DNA of 64,000 nucleotides from Paramoeba atlantica (lineage: Eukaryota > Discosea), in the NCBI GenBank assembly GCA_977017575.1, contig CDRNVI010000200.1, positions 1 to 64,000 on the forward strand, given 5' to 3'. The position numbers and the translations under genes were made by a program. Position 1 is the first letter of the stretch; the number at the start of each line of letters is the position of its first letter. This document shows, piece by piece, positions 45,459-59,775 of this stretch. The notes beneath the pieces were generated by a model that was given only the letters and a program-made list of their open reading frames with translations, was not told where the DNA came from and did no database searches.

Positions 45459-48400
45459 ATGGAGAAGGTTGAACAACTAAAATCTGAAATCGAGCAAATT
45501 AAGCTCGATATTCACAATCTAAAACAAAAGCTTCAGGTGAAAAAAGATGAATTGAAGGTTGCCAAAAAGAAGATGAGCGCAGGAAGTACAAAACATCCTC
45601 CAGCGGTTGAGAAGACAGAAGAAATTCTTCAGCATTCATTTGATATTCGAAAGTATGAGATGGAAAGACTTCTTCTTTTTGACCAACTCAGAGCCTCAGT
45701 ATCAAGCCAAACCGCTGAACAAGACGAAGACACCTCGCTCCTTCACGATTGTAATTGTTGCCAAGCCACAAAAATCGAGGAGGTTTTCACCTGTAAATCC
45801 TGCCAGCAACCTATCTGTGGGCCATGTATGAATCGTCGACAATGTCACTTGTGTAATGGAAGAGAGAGTTGTCCTCGAAGAAAAATAACACCAGAGGAAA
45901 CTCCCAAACAAGCAGCCGTCCCTCCCCTGAAGCCAGTCAGGAGAAGATCTATGGCTGAAACTCCAGAACCCCCTTCTCCAAGTTGGGTGAAAGGGCCTCA
46001 CAAGACTCCTCGAAAACGAAAAACAACAAATTCTGTCGTTCTTGGAGATCAAAAGTTGTCTTCGCCACAAGCTCTTACTTCTTCTCCAACAACTACAATC
46101 TCTTCTGTAAGCACTTCTGAAGAAGCCTCACCGAGCCTCCCTCCCCAACAAGAAGAGGAACCAGATCTATTCTATGGAACAGACTCAGATAGAGAAGACA
46201 AGGACCTCTTTACCCCTTCTTCTTCACCACCTGCTTCACCACTTTCTCCAAAAAAATCATTTGGATTCGCTTATGCAATGCCAGATCTTGGGTACAGTGA
46301 GGTCCCCCCATCAAGGAAAACCTCGTTCAGTTTTAACTTTACAGGGACGGATGATGAGGAGGATGAAGATGATTTGATCTTACCTGGTGATGATGAGACT
46401 GGTGATGAGACTGGTGATTTGGTTTCTTATCCTCCTAAATCTTCAAAGAAAGAGAAGGTCTTTTTTTTCTCGCTTTTTTCTTTTTTTTATCACTTTTTTT
46501 CTTTTCAAAATTGATTGTGTCAAAAAAAAAAAAAAATCATTCAAAGAATTTAATCACAGTCAAGTTTTGGAGATTTTCAATTGAGTGGATCAGCTGACCA
46601 ACAATGGTCAAATCGATTTCAACAATGCCTCCAGGTCTGTTGCTCTCTTTTCTGCTGTTTTTTGTTGAATCCAAAAATTCATCAGAGAAAAGAATGTTTC
46701 AGAACAAAAAAATATCTCCCAGTTTGAAACAATTTTGTAACATTTTTTTATCAACAGAGACTCCAAGAGTTAAAAGATGAAACAGAACAAGAAAAAAGAG
46801 TACAAGCAAATACAGAATTAATGCATTTAAGTGAAGATTTTGTTGCTGCTTCTCGTGCAATTGGAAAAATGATTATTTCTGAAGTTTATCTTCCTCTTGA
46901 GGACAAGGTTTTTAGAATTTTCCCCAAAAAAATTGATGAAAAATTTCTGTTGCTCTTTCTATTTCCTCTTTTCTCTTTGTTTCCTTTTCCATTATTCTCT
47001 CTTCTCTCTTCCTTTTCTCTCCTTTTTCTTTCTTTCCAATTTTGAGGAAATACCTTTTCAGGTCATCAAACCAATCACAGGAGGGATTGGTGGTTGTGCA
47101 GGTGGTGAAAAATATATTGTTCATAATATTCTCTTTAAATTTGCTTTGGATGTATTTGGTTTGTTTGGAGGCTCTGATCTTTCTGCTTCAAAAGGTGAAA
47201 AAAAAGATTTTCATTTTACTATTTTTAGTTTTGAAGAGAGAAAATGAAGAACAAAAGAGAAAAAGAAATCAAAAAAAACAGAGTCAGAGGAACCAAATCA
47301 AAGAGAAAAAAATTAAATTTGGTTACTCACAGTCGCGGGTCACGAATTAAAAGGTCTAATGACCTATTTTAGTGCTTTACGTGGTGTACATTTTCCTTTG
47401 ATGACTCTTGTTGATTATCGTGGGTTTCGTCTTGTGGCAATGAGTGTTCTTCCTGTTGGGAAAGGTTTTTTGTCTTTTTGAAAAAAGAAAAGGAATTGAA
47501 GGGGATGAGATGGAATGATATTTGAAAAGAGGTAAAAAAATGATTAGAAAAGGGGGAAAGGGGACAACGAGGGGATAAATAAGAAACGAAAAAAAAAATT
47601 AAAAGAATTTAAAAGAATAAGGATCCCCAAAATAAATGGAACAAAACAGATACATTAATCTACGGAACAAGCGACGCAGGAGCATCATATCATTATGATG
47701 AAGAATTTGGGAAAAAAATGTCAGAGGCTGCTACTGCTCTCAATCTTCAAACTCATCTTTGTGGTTCTTCTTCTTCTCTTCTTTACAGGCTTTCTTCTGC
47801 TGCTGATATTGAGGGGCATTGGTATCCTTTTTTTTTTTTCCTTTTGGTGGTTTTTTTTATGGTGTTTTTGTGTTCTTTTCTGATGGTGTTTTTTAGTGAG
47901 TTTTTTTGATGGTGTTTTTTTTTAATTTTTTTGTTTCGTTTCATTCTTTTTTACTTTCTCATTTCTTCTCCTCTCACTCATATTTCTTTACAACCAGTGG
48001 TCGTGACGGAAATTTTTATTTGCTTGATTTTTCAAGAACAATGCCCCCTGTGACACCCCAAGCAGAATTATACTTCGCAGGACATTTATATAATTTGTTT
48101 CGACCTGAATTTGTTCGAAAAAGTCCTACCCCGCTTTGTCCTGATGCTTTTTCAGTAATTTTCTTTTTCTTTTTTATTTATTTTTTTCTGTTTAATTGAA
48201 CTCATTTTTTCTCTCAAAAAAAAGGGATTTGTCATTCATGATCCTGAAGCCAAATCTTATAACAAAGATATTGAAGTTGCAACAATAAGACTTAAACAGA
48301 GAGTTATCCCACAGTATTGTCGAGCTCTTATGAATCGACAAGTATGTTTTTTCTTTTTTGTTTTTTGTTTTTATTTTGTTCTCGATCTCGATCTGGGGAA

Positions 48401-51400
48401 TAACTGTTTATAAACAGCTTGAATTAAAAGATCTAAAACTTTTCATGATGAATCTCACTGCTCACATGCATAAAGCGGGAATCAATATCCGGTATATTGG
48501 ATTAGTTGTCTCTTTCTATTGGCAATTGGGAGAATCAAAATTGGACAAGGTTTTTTTTCTTGCCTGAAGGCAAGAAAGAAAAGAAAAGAAAAGAAAGAAA
48601 AAGAAAGAAAAAGAAAAGAAAGAAAAAAAAAGAAAGAAAAGAAAAGAAAGAAAGAAAAGAAAAGAAAAGAAAGAAAAGAAAAGAAAAGAAAGAAAAGAAA
48701 AAGAAAGAAAGAAAAGAAAAAGAAAAAGAAAATGAAGCAAAATGGTGAAAAACAAAAAACAGAAATACTTAAAAATTTATTTATTTTGAAAATAGGTCTT
48801 GGGAAAAAGTGAGTTGTTGCCTTATTTTGTAAGAATTTATCTGATTGAAGCAATTGCGAGAGTTATTAAAAATGAGTTGAGCCTTTTGATGAGGCAAAAA
48901 ACAAAAGATTTGAAATTGATACTTGAGGTTTTGATTTTATTGTTGTTTTATTTTATTGTTGTTGTTTTTATGTTATCTTCCTCTTTTCTGATCTTTGTTT
49001 CTTTTTATTCTCTTTTTTCTTTTTTTTTTGTTTTGAAAGGTCCCATATCGTAAACTGGCTGTGGATTTTATGAACAAAATTTTTGGTCGTGGAGATACTC
49101 CAGATCACTGGTTTTGTTTTCTTCTTTTTTTCTTTTCCCTTGCGAAATTCTTACAAACTCCCCTTTTCTATCTCTTCCTCTCTCTCTCTCTTACCAGGTG
49201 GTCAACAATTCTCCCTCCTCTCCTGAAATTGCATTTCTCATTAGATGATCAAAAGATCCCTCCAGACTTTCGACTCCATATTTTAACTCAGATGCCACAA
49301 TTTGACCCTCGATTGGCCTTGTTCCAGCGAATTGTGAGTTTGACTGGTTTGGTTTTTAGTGAAAATATTATTCAGAAATTTGAAGGTTTCTTTTTTCTTT
49401 TCTTTTTCTTTTTTGTTCTCTTTACCTTTGAGCTTACCATTCGACAGATCGAACATTTTTCACATCAGAACCATTCGATTCTTTGGATTTAGTGGAAATT
49501 GGAGACCGAGTGAAATGCATGGACATTGTCTCATTTTCACAAGGAAATTTCTTTTTGTATAAGGCTCTGTCCCAGACTGATTCGAGGCTTAAAGAATCAC
49601 TCCTTTTACAAGTTTTTTTCTTCATTAATTTGTTGTGTTTTGATGATTTTGTGCTTTCCAGAAGAGTGATTTTAAAACTGAAGAGAAGCATCTTTTCTTT
49701 TCTCTGTTGTTTTTTTTTTGTTTTCTTCTTTTCATTTCCTTCCGTAAATAGGCAATCAGAAAATACGAAGAAGCTCTTAAATCAAACTCGAACACTGAAA
49801 CTCTCATGAATTGTTCCATCGCTCATTACAACATCCTCATCCTCCGTTTTAATCCTCTTACTTCTTTCGCTTCTCTGCCCAACACTTCTTCATCTGTAAC
49901 AATCACAAAACAAAAAAAAGAAGAAATTGGAGAACAAACCGTGTTTATATCATTTGATCCAACTGACCCATCTGTTCAAAAGGCTCGAGATTGTTTGCGT
50001 CATTTAATAAGTACAGACCCAACAAATAGTAAAAGCCTTTGTCTTTACGCGATGTTTTTGAATCGTTGTGATGAGTTTGCTGATGCGGAGGAATTTTTTT
50101 TGAAATCGATTCAAATTGAGCCAAGTAACTCGTTTGCGATTGTGGAATATATGCATTTTTTGGACCGTTGCGGTCAACATCAGACCGCTGATTACGCATT
50201 GGAAGTGATTACAAGTAAGACAAAACACAAACTTATTTCTCCTTATACTGGGAAAGAACTTGGAGGGATTGTTCGAGTATTTTTACAAAATGGGTCTTTT
50301 AAATCGCTTTCGATTCGTGCTACAATGACCACAAAAGATGTTTTGGTTTTGATTTGCCATTCTCTGAAAATTCCATTTAATTCAATGGATATGCAGCTTA
50401 TTGCTGTTGATCTTGGAGAGAAAGTTTCAAAGGAAGCTTTGAAGAGTGGGCCAATTTGGTCTAAAGTTGTTGCTGGGGTAATTTTTTATTATTTCTTTTC
50501 TCTTTTTTTTTCATCTCTTCTCTGCTCCTTTTTCCTCCTTCTCACGCTCTTTTCATAAAGGCAAAAAGACAAGATCTCCTCTCAGAAACAGCCCTTCCCT
50601 GGTTTTACCCCCAAAGACATAACTGTCACTTCTTCTTATATTTTCGCCCATGCCCAAGCCCTGTTTCATGTGAAAAGATCTTCACTTTTCTGTCTTCAAC
50701 ATGGAGAGGACCAGTGGACGAATCGATCAATTCTTTAGAAGAATTGGTGGGGCATTTATTGAGGGCTAATCATGGGTTTGTTCATTGTCTTCTCTTTATT
50801 TCTCCTTTGTTGGTTTTGAAAGAGGAATTGAAGCAAATATTAATGAAGGTTTCTTTTCCTTTTTTTTATTTTTTTTTGTTTGGTCAGTCAAGAAACTCAC
50901 TTCATTATTTTTAATATCTTAGGGAGAGCCCTTTGGAGAAAACCACGTTCGTGTTCTTGAAACTTGGACAACTTGTTTTGATGATTTAGAAGTTGACGAG
51001 ATCGCCCCTCTTGCGAAAAAATTTCCAAAAGATTTCTCTTTCTGCTTCGGTTTGATTTTGATTATTAAAAAAAAACTTTTCTCTTATTTCCCCCTTACTT
51101 TCTCTTCCCCTTCTCTGATAAAATTTCATCAAAAAGATATCATGACAAGAAGAAAAGCCCTCGTTAATGAAGAAAAATCTGCCCAATCCAATTTGACAGC
51201 TCGTTTCAAACAACTTTCCCAAAAAATGAGCGGAGCACCAACTCGATCAGTAACACCATTATCGTCATCAGGTCCATCAATACCATCAACAACACCACTA
51301 ACTTCCTCAAATTCATCACCATTGGTACCTTCTTCAAATGCGCCACAACTTTCCTCACAAAGACAAAACAGAAATGCAAGTCCGCCCCCTCAAACCAAAC

Positions 51401-52773
51401 CATCATCTCCACGCTCAACAAGCCCAAACCAACGAAACAAAACTCGCCATCCCTCTCCCCCACCAACAAACGTTCGACAATTCCAAATGAAACACCGAAA
51501 AACAAGTCCCCCTCCAAATCGACATACTTCCACTCCCTGTGTCGGGCACCCTGCAGATTTTCGCAGAACAGGAAGCTTTGGTCGAGACCCAGTTCCATCT
51601 TCTTCTACCCCTACTACTTTGGGTAAATCAGCAAGTCCAAAAAAAAGTAGACCCAAAAGTATTGTTCCCCCAAATTTCAAAGCCACTATGACTATGACAG
51701 GGAGTGGAGGGTTTGTCGTTCGAAATGCCTTCTCAAAACCCTTCTCCTTTATACTCCGAGATGAAAAACCAGAAGATTTGACAAAAGTTGCGGAACAACT
51801 GAGATTGTGGGTGATGACAATTCAATCCAACATTCAACCACAAGATTTTTTGTCTTTTTCTCGTCAGTGTCGCGATAGAGATCTCCCTGAATCAATCTCT
51901 TTGGGCCTTCTTTATGAACAATGTATCTCTGAATGGGTCATGAATGAAGTTGCAGATGAGGATGCAACATCTCCAACCATTTCTAAATTTGAACCGAGTC
52001 TCCGTTCCTTTGAAGCATTTGTTGATCTTGCTGCTCGTTCTTACCAAATTGGTGATCTTTCAACAGCTATTGCCATTGTTGATGCGCTCAATTCTGATCC
52101 AGTCACACAACTCCATCCAAATTGGACACAATCATGCCTCCATCGAACCATTCGCTGCAAGTTCTTCTCTTCAAGCCCCTTTCTCCACTTTGCTCTCTCT
52201 TCTTCAATGACAACAGAAGAATATTTTCAAAATTATCTCGAAGCAATCACACTTTTTGACAAATCGAAAATGGTTTGCTTGCCGAATATCACTCGAGTGA
52301 TGCTTTTTGTTCGTTCGATTGGCCCAATTGTAATGGAACACCTTTCTGGTCCAAAACTCCCTCTTTCAACTGCAAATATCTTTTATTCTGTGGTTTCAAA
52401 GTTTGCCATTCCAAGCCTTGGTCGATCTTTTAATTTTCTCACTTTTGTCACGTTGCGGAAACTGGAAATTTTGAGACAACATTTTGACGAAGAAATTTTT
52501 TCGAAACTTTCGCAAGATATTATGAAACCTTTAATCTCCTCTTGGAATCTTGACAAAGAGAACCCCAAAGTAGAAACTTCCTCACAATTGTTGATGAAGT
52601 CACATCACCAAACAAAAGAGCGTCTTACTTCTTGTTCTGTTTCTGATGTTCAAAGAAAGAAGAAAGCAAAACCTTTGGAGGGGTATCATAAATCACAAAA
52701 TATTTCGAAGGGAAAATTTCGAGCAACAAAGACGACCCAACTGGCATCAACCTTAAATATTGAAGACTTGTGA
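45459..52773 (+). CDS. Coiled-coil / zinc-finger / CLU / TPR / RA / RasGEF chimera
   Basis: Seventeen exons (45459-46457, 46560-46634, 46758-46907, 47062-47194, 47333-47464, 47650-47821, 47998-48154, 48225-48341, 48418-48549, 48796-48927, 49040-49110, 49198-49385, 49448-49611, 49752-50477, 50561-50848, 50923-51049, 51137-52773) keep phase throughout and give 1,799 residues. Order: coiled coil 1-40; Cys-rich zinc finger 98-138 (TCKSCQQPICGPCMNRRQC); Ser/Pro-rich acidic linker; CLU domain about 360-735 (TLVDYRGFRLVAMSVLPVGK, GRDGNFYLLDFSRTMPP, AGINIRYIG); TPR-like 875-1000; RA-like 1045-1150 (GGIVRVFLQNGSFKSLSI); RasGEF N-terminal part about 1169-1255; Ser/Pro linker; RasGEF catalytic domain about 1464-1690 (LTKVAEQLRLW, SFEAFVDLAARSYQIGDLST, IVDALNSDPVTQL). 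CLU proteins act on mitochondrial distribution and bind mRNAs; RasGEFs load GTP on Ras. Linking the two is inference from the fusion. Confidence 0.9.
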
Positions 52774-53022
52774 CATTCAATAATCATTCCCAATTGGTTG
52801 ATTTTAAAATAAATATATAAAAATTGAAATAATATTTTTATTATTATTATTTTCTTTTTTGATTTTGATCTTTTTGGACACCTTTTTTTCTTAAAAAAAA
52901 AAAAATGGAAAAGGAAAACGTCGAAAATCCGCTATCAGATTTTTTTTTCTCGTTTTTCCTCTTTTTGTCCCTTTCTTCTCTTCTCTTTCTCTCTTTATCT
53001 CTTTCTCGTTCCTTTCTCTTTT
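52774..53022. other. Convergent 3' ends
   Basis: This 249-base gap lies between the TGA of the CLU-RasGEF gene and the TAA of the Arf-GEF gene. It is AT-rich, with several ATTATT and AATAAA-like motifs suited to polyadenylation on both strands (for example AAATAAATAT at about 52808), and has no coding potential. Confidence 0.6.
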
Positions 53023-53771
53023 TTAAAGGCTTGTATTAAAATCGACATGACTCCCAATTCTAAGAAACAATTTTCTCACTTCTGCACGGATTTCAGGCGA
53101 ATTTGTCATCAAAAGATCACAGAAAAATGGATATAAAATTCTCATGTGTGTTGTGAACTATCAAAAAAAGTTAAAAGAGAAAGACAAAGAGAAAGGAGAA
53201 AGAGAGAAAGAAAGAGAAAGAGAGAAAAAGAAAAAGAACCTGAGGATCTCTCAAAGAAAAGAGAGAAGAAAGAATCAAAATTGTCGTTTTTGTCTTAGAA
53301 AGTTGACATTCAGCTCGATGTGCTTGATCAAATTCAATTTCTTTATCTTCTTCAAGTGGAAAATTGTCCACAAATTCTGACATCTCTCGCATGCATACCC
53401 TTTTAAAATAAATAAATAAATAATCAAAAATCAAAAAAAAAATTAATCTTTTTTTGTAATCAGAAAAAAAGAAACTCACGAATAAAATAGAAAGAAAAAA
53501 AAAAGAAATAAAAAAAAAGAATAAAAGGAAACAAAAGAAAAAAAAACATACTCAAACAATCTCTTTTCAACCAATTTGGGATAATTTGAATTCGGAGAAT
53601 CAGAGGATTCTCCATACATCCGAAACATCAAATTACAGAGAATAGTCATTCCCTCCATCTCCTCTTGAATTAACCCCCTCCACACACCTAAAAATTTTTG
53701 ATTTGGAAGAGAGAGAAAAGAGAGAGAGAGAGAGGAAAAAAAGAAAAAGTAAATAAAAATAAAAAAAAAAT

Positions 53772-53803
<32 letters not shown>

Positions 53804-56800
53804 CCAGAAAAAGATCCCAAATCCTTCCACAAAGAAGAATCAAAATTCAAATTATGAACAATCAAAATCATCTGTTCCAAAGAATCCAAAATACGGACCA
53901 TTTGTTGCGGAGACAAAGAAGAATATGTTGTCTCTACTAGTTCGGCGATTGATTTTATTATTCCTAGTTGTACTCTTGTTCGTCCTGAAAGGGAAGGAGA
54001 GAGAGAGAGAGAGAGAGAGAGGAGAGGGAGTGAAAATGAATAAAGAGAGAGAGAGAGACAAAAAAAAAAAGAAAGAGAAAAGAGAAAAGAGAAAAGAGAG
54101 AAAAGAGAGAAAGAAAAGAGAGAAAGAAAAGAGAGAAAGAAAAGAGAGAAAAGAGAGAAAAGAGAGAGAGAAAAAAAGAGAAAAAAGAGAAAAAAGAAAG
54201 AGAAACCTTGAATCAGAGCCATAGAATTTTTCAAACTTTCATTGGAGCTGAGTCTCTTTCGTTTAATTGATTGAAAAGAATATATTGTTTTTCCTCCGAG
54301 CTATTATTAAAATAGAAAGAGGAAGGAGAAAAGAATCAGAAAAAGAGGGGAAACAGGAACAAAAAAAAAAAGAGGCACAAAGAAAAAACAAAATATAAAA
54401 ATTAAAAAAAGAAAAAAGAAAAAATAATAATAAAATTAAAAAGAAAAAAAGAAAAAAAGAAAAAAAAAAGAAAAAAAGAAAAAGAAAAAAGAAATAAAAA
54501 AGAAAAAAAGAAAAAAAAAAAATAAAAAAGAAATAAAAAAAAAAAAAGAAAAAAAAATAAAATAAAATAAAAATAAAATAAAATAAAATAAAAAAATAAA
54601 AAATAAAAAAAACCTCAATAGAACGAGTCAAATGAATAGAATCAACCTCCAACTTCAAAGGAGCATTAGAACAAAAAACATCAGAAGAAAGAGAACGATG
54701 TCTCTTCCCCGTCTTTCGAGTTGGTGTTGGTGGTGTTAGTGGTGGTCTTGGTTCTAGTATCCCTTTTGTGTCGATGTCCTGTTTTTTTGTTTTTTTGTTT
54801 TTTTGTTTTTTTTGTTTTTTGTTTTTTGTTTTTTTGTTTTTTTTGTTTTTTGTTTTTTTGTTTTTTGTTTTTTTGTTTTTTGTTTTTTGTTTTTTGTTTT
54901 TTGTTGTTGTTTTTTTTTTGTGTTTGTTGTGTTTGTTGTGTTTGTTGTTTTAGTTATTTTTGATAGGTCGTTAGTTTGTCGCTAGAATGAGTTTGTTTTT
55001 TTTGCGATGTATTATTTACTATTTATTATTTATTAATTCTTAATTGTTATTATTCAATTTTATGAATAATTACTGAAAAACTTCTTTATTCTTAATTATT
55101 ATCATTTCTTTATTTCATTAAGATTATTAGTTATGCGTTTGGGAAAAAGTAGAGAAAGAAAAAAGAAAAAGAGAACCTTTGATCTTACTGTAAGTTGCTG
55201 ATCTTTTGACAATAAAAGAGCATCCTCTGAAGCAGTTTCAATTAAAATATATCCCAACGCAGTCACCACCTTTAAAAGAAATTGAGAACGAGAGAACGAT
55301 AGAGAAAGAAAGAAAGAAAGAAAAAGAAAAAGAGAGAAAAAGAGAAACCTGATCCCACATCGATTGTGACCATTTCGCTTTATTCTCAATAACCAAAGAA
55401 AAAAGGCAATTTACTCCGATGCTCGCCAAATCCTGTCAAGGAAAGATGAAAAAAGTAAAAGAAAGGGAAAAAAGAGGAAAAAAGAAAAGAAAAGAAAAAA
55501 AGAAAAGGAAATAAATAAATAAATAAATAAGTAAAAAAACCTCATTATCATGAACAACACAGGCAATCAACAAATTCAAATAATCACCCAAAAGAGGGCT
55601 CATTTTCTGAAAATAGGTCCCAAATAAATTCACAGTGCTCGCCAAAACAAATTGACACGTGGTGGAAACCCATTGGTTGTCTTCTTCAGAGAGTTTGGAT
55701 TGGTCTGTGAAGTGGCAAATGGAATCAAAGATTGGTCGGATTACCCCTGTTGATTGAAAGAGAAAGAGAGGAAAGAAAGAGAGGGAAGTGGTTCAGAGAA
55801 AGATAAAGAAAAAAGAAAAAGAAAAGAGAAGAAAAGAAAAATAAAAAGAAAAGAAAAAAAAGACAAAAAAAGACAAAAAAAAACCTCGAAAAATCATATC
55901 CCACATGGCATCAGTATACAAATTACCATAATTCTTCAAAATAACAAACAACTGTTTCGCAGCAGCATTCCGAATTGTCAAAAGAGGATGAGAAATAGAC
56001 TGTGACAACCCAATAAAAATTGCAAACCACAATTTTATATGAGTCTCATTTTGTGTTGCAAATAAAACATCGTCACCCCCATTCCCTAAAGAAGAAGAAG
56101 GAGAAGAAGAAGAAGAAGAAGAAGGGGAAGTAGTCGAAGTTGGAGGAGGATAAGAGGAAGTCAAAGAAATATTTGAAGGCAAAGAAGTCGTCACGCCCCT
56201 CGGACTCCCAACAACACCATTCTCCACCCCTTGAGAAGGAGAAGAAGAAGAAGAAGAAGAGGACTGATTCGTCGCCCCACTCCCCGTGACACCACCAGAC
56301 CCGCAACGAACAACATCGCCCTTCCCAAGATGATCAGCACAAACAAGAACCAATTTAATCGCCTTAATCGAAATTTCCTTAACAGGAGAACCCCGAGCAT
56401 GAGCAGAAAGACAATGTACAACATCAATAAAAAACATCTCTCCTACTAGGTTGAACCATTTTGTGACGACCATTTCGACTGTTTCGAATGCGAGGCTCCC
56501 TATTGTCGGTGATTCGTCACGGCCTGCGATTGAGAAGGCGTACAGGATTGATTTCCATCCTGGGTGGGTGGGGGGAAAGAATGAGAAAAGAAAGAGAGAA
56601 GAAAAAAAAGAAAAGAAAAAAAGAAAAAGAAAAGAAAAAAAAAAGAAAAAGGAATAAAAAGAAAAAAAGAAAAAAAGAAAAAGGAAAAAAAGGAAAAGGA
56701 AAAGGAAAAGAAAAAAGAAAAACCAGATTGAATATTAGAAGCTCTAGAACGAATCATTTGAGAAAGACAATGCACAACAAGTTCCCGAATTTGAACAGAT

Positions 56801-58456
56801 CTAATTAAAAGAAAGAGAAAAAATTAAGAAGAGAAGAGAGGAAAAGGGAAAGAAAGAAAGAAAGAAAGAAGAAGAAAAAAAGAAAAGAAGAAAAAGGAAA
56901 AAGAAAAGAAAAAGAAAAAAAAAAAAGAAAGAAAAGAAAAAAAAAAAAAAAGAAAAGAAAAAAAAACTTGTGAATCTCAAGAATATGCCCAAAAGGTTTC
57001 AAAAAAGATTTTTGAAAATTGTAATTTGAAAGTTCATCTTTTTCCAAAAATTTCATTGCAAGTTGTCGAAGCGAGTCAACAGCATACATTGCCAACTAAA
57101 AAGAGGAATTAAAAGAAGAAAAAGAAAGGGAAAAGAGAAGGAATAATAAATGACATTAGAGAAAAGAAGAGAAAAGAGAGAAAAGAATAAAAGAAAAAGA
57201 ATAAAAGAAAAAGAAACAAAGAAAGAAAAAAAAAATAACACAAAAAAAAACACACAAAAAAAAAAAAAAGATAAAAAAATAAAAAAATAAAAATAAAAAA
57301 AAAAAAAAAAATAAAAATAAAAAAAAAAAAAAAAATAAAAAAAAATTAAAAAAAAAAAACCTTACGATTAGAAGAACAACCAACTCTCGTAAAATGATCA
57401 CCAATATGAGTCCAAATCCGGGTCCAAACAAGTCGAATTCGGCTCATATTTTCATATGCAACTTCCACCAATTTTTGGAGTGAATATGTTCTTGGTGATG
57501 ATCCTTGTATTTCGTTTTCGTAGGAGACCTTTGAGAGAGAGAGAGATTTTGAGAAAGATAAAGAGACAGAAAAGATTGAAAGAAAGAAGAGAAGAAAGAA
57601 AAGAAAAAGAAAAAGAAAGAAAGAAAAAAGAAAGAAAGAAAAGAAAAAGAAAAAGAAAAAGAAAGAAAAAAAAAAAAAGAAAAAAAAGAAAAAGAAAAAA
57701 GAAAGGAAAAAAAAAAAAAGAAAAAAGAAAAGAAAAAAGAAAAGAAAAAAGAAAAGAAATTCAAAAAAAAAAAAAAAGAAATTAAAAAAAAAAAAAAAAA
57801 AAGAACCTTACACAAACACTTAACAAAATCAACAATAGCATTCCCATTCAATTGAGCAGTATGAGAAAAAATCTTTTCAATTGAAAGAGGATCAATCTTA
57901 CTCACTATCATTTGTGCGTTTTGTTCTTCATAATTTTTGTTTCCTCCTTCTCCTTTTCCTGTTGTATTTTTTTTTTTGAAAGAGAGGGGTGGAAAGAGAG
58001 AGGGAGATTGAAAAAGAAAATGAATCAAAAGAAAAAGAAAATGAAAAGAAAAAATTAAAACAAAAAGACAAATAATAAAAAATAGAATAATAAAAAAAGA
58101 TAAAAGAAAATAATAAAAAAGAAATAATAAAATAAAATAATAAAATAAAATAATAAAATAAAATAATAAAATAATAAAATAATAAAATAATAAAATAAAA
58201 TAAAATAAAAAACCAGAAAGTCGCTCAGCTTCATGCCGCTCTTCTTCACTCACAGTCCTCTTCGTCGCAACCTTTTCCATTTTTTTAACATTAGCTTTTT
58301 TTTTGTTTTATTTATTATTAATTTGTTATGATTATTCTGATTATGATTATGATTATTAATTCTTATTACTCTCATTCTTATTATCATGTCTTAAAAAAAA
58401 AAACCCAAAAAAAACCCAAAAAAAAACAAAGAAAAAAACAAAGAAAAAACAAGAAA

Positions 58457-58503
<47 letters not shown>

Positions 58504-59744
58504 AATAAACCTTTTTCGGAGGAGCAACATGGGCCAAAGGTTGTGGTATCCCCGTCCCCACCAAAAATAATCTCTCCAAATTCGAGACACACAACAAAAC
58601 CTTATTTTTTTATTATTTATTATTTATTATTTATTATTTATTATTTCTTCTTTATTATTTATTATTTATTATTCTTCTGATATTTGGTTTGAATAAAAAG
58701 AGAGGAATGTGATCCACCCTTTTTTTTGTTAATATTGTTGTTTTTGTAATTTTTGTTCTTTTTGTTGTTGTTGTTGTCACATTAGAAATTGTGACAAATT
58801 TCAAAAAAAAAAACCTGCATCCAAGAATCTTGTAAATAATTACCATCAGTATGAGCCAAACTTAAAAGAGCTTTAATCGCATCAATATTTTTCTATTAAA
58901 AGAAATGAATAAATCTCTTCCTGAGAAAAGAAAAAGAAAGAAAGAAAAAGAGAAAGACAAAAAGAGAGAAAAAGAAAGAAAGAGAGAAAAAAGAGAGAAG
59001 AGAGAAAAAAAAAACAATTTTGCAAACCTGCTTTGTTTCTTTAACGTGACTATCAAGAAGAGTAAAATTCGCAAGAGATTTTGCAAACGCTTTTTGTTCC
59101 GTTTCCATATAAAAAATACTGCTGACTCTGATCGCCCATTTAAATCCTTCCAAACATAATGCCACAGCCTGGTACACAAATTAGTAAAAGAGAAAGAAAG
59201 AAGAGAAGAAGAATCTTCCCACTAATTCACAAAAAAAAAGAAAAGAAAAGAAAAAAAAAAGAAAAAAGAAAAAAGAAAAAAGAAAAAAGAAAAAAGAAAA
59301 AAAAAAAAAAAAAGAAAAAAAAGAAAAAAAAGAAAAAAAAAGAAAAAAAAAGAAAAAAAAAAAAAAAAAGAAGAGAAACCTTTTCATCATCCGTAGACTC
59401 CAACATATAAGAAAAAGCAGCCAACATAGGACACCAACTGACAGAAAACATGGGACGAACGTGACGAATATTTGTTGACTTAAAAAATGTGTTTTTTCTT
59501 CGAAGATGTTCTCGTAAACTTTCTCGGCTCTTTTTGACAATAAATGTTGTTTCCTGTTTTTTGTTTTTGGGAAAATGGGATTAAAATTGATGGTCTGGTG
59601 ATGGGATGGGTCTTCTTGACTTTTTTCCTCTCTTTTTCTTTTTTCTCTTTTTCTTCTTTTATCATCCTTTCTTGCCTCTCCAAAAAAAAACAAAAAAAAA
59701 AAAAACAAAAAAAACAAAACAAAAAAAACAAAAACCAAAAAAAC

Positions 59745-59775
<31 letters not shown>

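Noticed and set aside
48506..48812. Lys/Glu-rich frames on + and Phe-rich frames on -
   Set aside because: They lie inside an A/G-rich intron of the CLU-RasGEF gene; the flanking exons join in phase without them.
49659..49710. Possible extra exon reading KSDFKTEEKHLFF after TTTCCAG
   Set aside because: No donor gives the phase needed by the next exon, whereas joining 49611 directly to 49752 keeps phase and gives a continuous TPR-like helix.
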